Origin: Paludibacter sp. 47-17
GTDB taxonomy: Bacteria; Bacteroidota; Bacteroidia; Bacteroidales; Paludibacteraceae
Reading direction: 5' to 3'
Length of the DNA: 64,000 nucleotides
NCBI GenBank assembly: GCA_001898935.1
Contig: MKVT01000006.1
Location: 99,660-163,659 of the forward strand
Numbering within the stretch: position 1 is the stretch's first letter; each line of letters starts with the position of its first letter. The notes below the pieces were generated by a model, which saw only the letters and a program-made list of their open reading frames with translations, was not told the DNA's origin and ran no database searches. Below are positions 63,601-64,000 of the stretch, piece by piece. Made by a program: the position numbers and the translations under genes.

Positions 63601-63900
63601 CAGGAATTCAGAGTGAAAGCCGGTGAAACCATGAATACACTGCAGTTGAGCTTCGACTTCCTGAACTTTGGTAACCTTATCAATAGCGAATGGGGCGTGC
63701 CGATGAATATGTCGTCGGCCAACAACGGTCAGATTTTAAAATACGAAAGCAAAGATGCGAACAATGTTCCTACTTTCTCGTTTGTTAAAATCAAAGACAG
63801 TGAGGGAAATATGGTTTATCCGACCCAAACATATACCACTACCTACAACTACAACAACTTGTGGAGTCTCCAGGTGGGTCTGAAATATATTTTCAATTAA
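60616..63900 (+). CDS. Oar-like TonB-dependent outer-membrane receptor
   Basis: A 1094-residue outer-membrane protein. It has a signal peptide (LKRMILAFLVVFATTLSA) and a carboxypeptidase-regulatory-like domain (about 25-110: SMTGKVVSGGEAVIGASVVV). A TonB plug (about 115-230; SNLPGGGNPISLDAIEEIQV, then NAITKSGTN) follows, then a 22-strand-type barrel ending LWSLQVGLKYIFN with the expected terminal Phe-x. No SusD partner follows, which fits the Oar/OmpA-related family (adhesion or export of proteins) rather than a glycan importer. Its 3' end is the last gene before the group II intron. Confidence 0.93.
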   Translation: MRQLKRMILAFLVVFATTLSAQVTTSSMTGKVVSGGEAVIGASVVVKHEPSGTTYGTVTNTDGRFNLNGMRVGGPYNVVITYVGLNDVRLSGIQLQLGEIYPLNVEMRETAEELSELVVSAVRTKFTSEKTGASTNIASSVISSMPTINRSISDIARLSPYASGMSFAGSDGRSTNFTVDGANFNNNFGLSSNLPGGGNPISLDAIEEIQVVVTPFDVRQTNFIGGGVNAITKSGTNTFKGTAYTYFTNQDLRGNKLGTYDFGPRPESSRNIYGATIGGPIIKNKLFFFVNAEMEKKPGQVVNWRASENGISDGKTTSRTSVADMERVRKHLIDNYGYDPGSYTDFPGDESNIKLLARIDWNIDTKNKLNFRYNYTKNQAWNSTNGNSTDAGSRNQNMNRISQYGMAFSNSLYSMDNIVNSFSAELNSRLTDQMSNQLLVTYTKIDDIRGSNSDKFPFIDILAGRDGNGNPIIEPYISAGYELFTWNNGVHNNVLTITDNFTYYLDKHKITAGLSYENQMANNAYMRNGTGYYRYASIDDFLNQAAPIDFAITYGYAGEQNPAAEVRFNQFGGYIQDEWNAYDNIKLTYGLRADMLVFDNNLIRNNAIYKLDFGGRKIDTGAWPSSKVLLSPRIGFTWDVFNDQTLKVRGGTGIFTGRLPLVFFTNMPTNSGMVQGSFKAVTTYNSDGTIKASDPKLATLAGKMITNTNEMISKLGLKNTISPEDGALPSEIAGVDPDFKMPQVWKTSIAVDYQIPTSFPMTLTMEGIVTQTINGVMLKNYDLKNPDNTWQRFDGKDDRYIYPANFKYNNRNAFILSNNSEGWGVIGNITLTAEPIKNLNLMAAYTITESKEMTGMPGSNAGSAYGGLLAVNGPHLLQLQRSQYVVPHKAIASVSYRLPYANDRMATSINVFYSGASPFGNSFTYSTDMNGDGYRTDLIYIPAAKGDIKFKTTEDETAFFAFMEQDKYLSANKGKYAEAYSARAPWVNNFDLRLTQEFRVKAGETMNTLQLSFDFLNFGNLINSEWGVPMNMSSANNGQILKYESKDANNVPTFSFVKIKDSEGNMVYPTQTYTTTYNYNNLWSLQVGLKYIFN

Positions 63901-63908
63901 TTGAAACA

Positions 63909-64000
63909 ATCGAGTGGACTGCCCTGCCGGTAAATAACCGACAGGGAGAGCCCCTCACACCACTGTACGTACGGTTCTCGTATACAGCGGTTCGTTAAGA
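63909..64000 (-). mobile_element. Group II intron, 3' end (domains V and VI), cut by the window end
   Basis: On the minus strand 63959-63993 folds as a domain V hairpin: GAACCG start, a two-base CG bulge, an AGAA-type loop, the segment GTACGTACAGTGGTG, then TGTGAGGGG. Downstream, CCCTGTCGGT and ACCGGCAGGG (63946-63922) pair as domain VI around TATTT, followed by CCACTCGAT, which fits the usual intron 3' end with a bulged branch A. The intron would end near 63909. Its reverse transcriptase (LtrA) gene would lie past position 64000. The insertion is about nine bases after the receptor stop codon. Confidence 0.75.

Overview
The window looks like a chromosomal segment of an anaerobic or microaerotolerant Bacteroidales bacterium. 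The evidence is the gene families (DUF4293, DUF3276 PUR protein, long NusB, DUF3244, Oar-like TonB receptor), several secreted proteins with type IX secretion (T9SS) C-terminal sorting domains, and repeated TAnnTTTG promoter boxes of the Bacteroidetes sigma-ABfr type. T9SS cargo points to a Porphyromonadaceae / Dysgonomonadaceae / Paludibacteraceae-like lineage rather than typical gut Bacteroides; I cannot name the species.

Left part (1-15.7 kb), housekeeping. Ten tightly packed minus-strand genes run nusB-yajC-ybbR-wbpE-wbpD-wbpB-DUF4293-msrAB-oxyR-mfd. They combine transcription and secretion functions, three steps of a UDP-diacetamido-uronic acid sugar pathway, methionine sulfoxide repair, peroxide sensing and transcription-coupled repair. 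After them come a PUR-fold protein, threonine aldolase, a membrane ClpP/NfeD protease, an ECF sigma factor, a short FolK-like protein, an NhaC antiporter, a nucleoside phosphorylase and mnmE.

Middle part (about 15.7-31.8 kb), an AT-rich accessory island. It opens with a four-module helix-turn-helix protein preceded by four TGAGAC repeats in 10-bp phase. It then carries a minus-strand export and modification cluster: TolC, a LanC-like protein, three or four glycosyltransferases, a double-glycine-leader protein whose cargo looks like a DUF5675 domain, a Sec-secreted partner of unknown family, HlyD and a C39-peptidase ABC exporter. A frameshifted DUF3244 gene and a lipoprotein-TPR-HTH regulator lie upstream. 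The island ends in a decayed AbiE-type toxin-antitoxin pair. I consider the leader/DUF5675/exporter cluster the most likely undescribed system: a secreted, possibly glycosylated protein with a putative cysteine active site, exported by a bacteriocin-type transporter next to a candidate immunity gene.

Right part (31.8-64 kb), envelope and secretion. A PlsC-like acyltransferase and a PL1 pectate lyase are followed by an apparent operon of four large secreted proteins: a 2284-residue LamG/BNR protein, a small T9SS protein, a GH20 hexosaminidase and a sortilin-like/discoidin protein. Then come an ABC-F ATPase, a K+-dependent-type membrane pyrophosphatase, MTA/SAH nucleosidase, an M48 protease, and a translationally coupled operon of metallophosphoesterase, ABC importer lipoprotein, fused permease-ATPase and TilS. 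An Oar-like TonB receptor follows, and nine bases after its stop the window runs into the 3' end (domains VI and V) of a minus-strand group II intron. I saw no tRNA, rRNA or CRISPR, and no gene-free stretch exceeds 300 bases.
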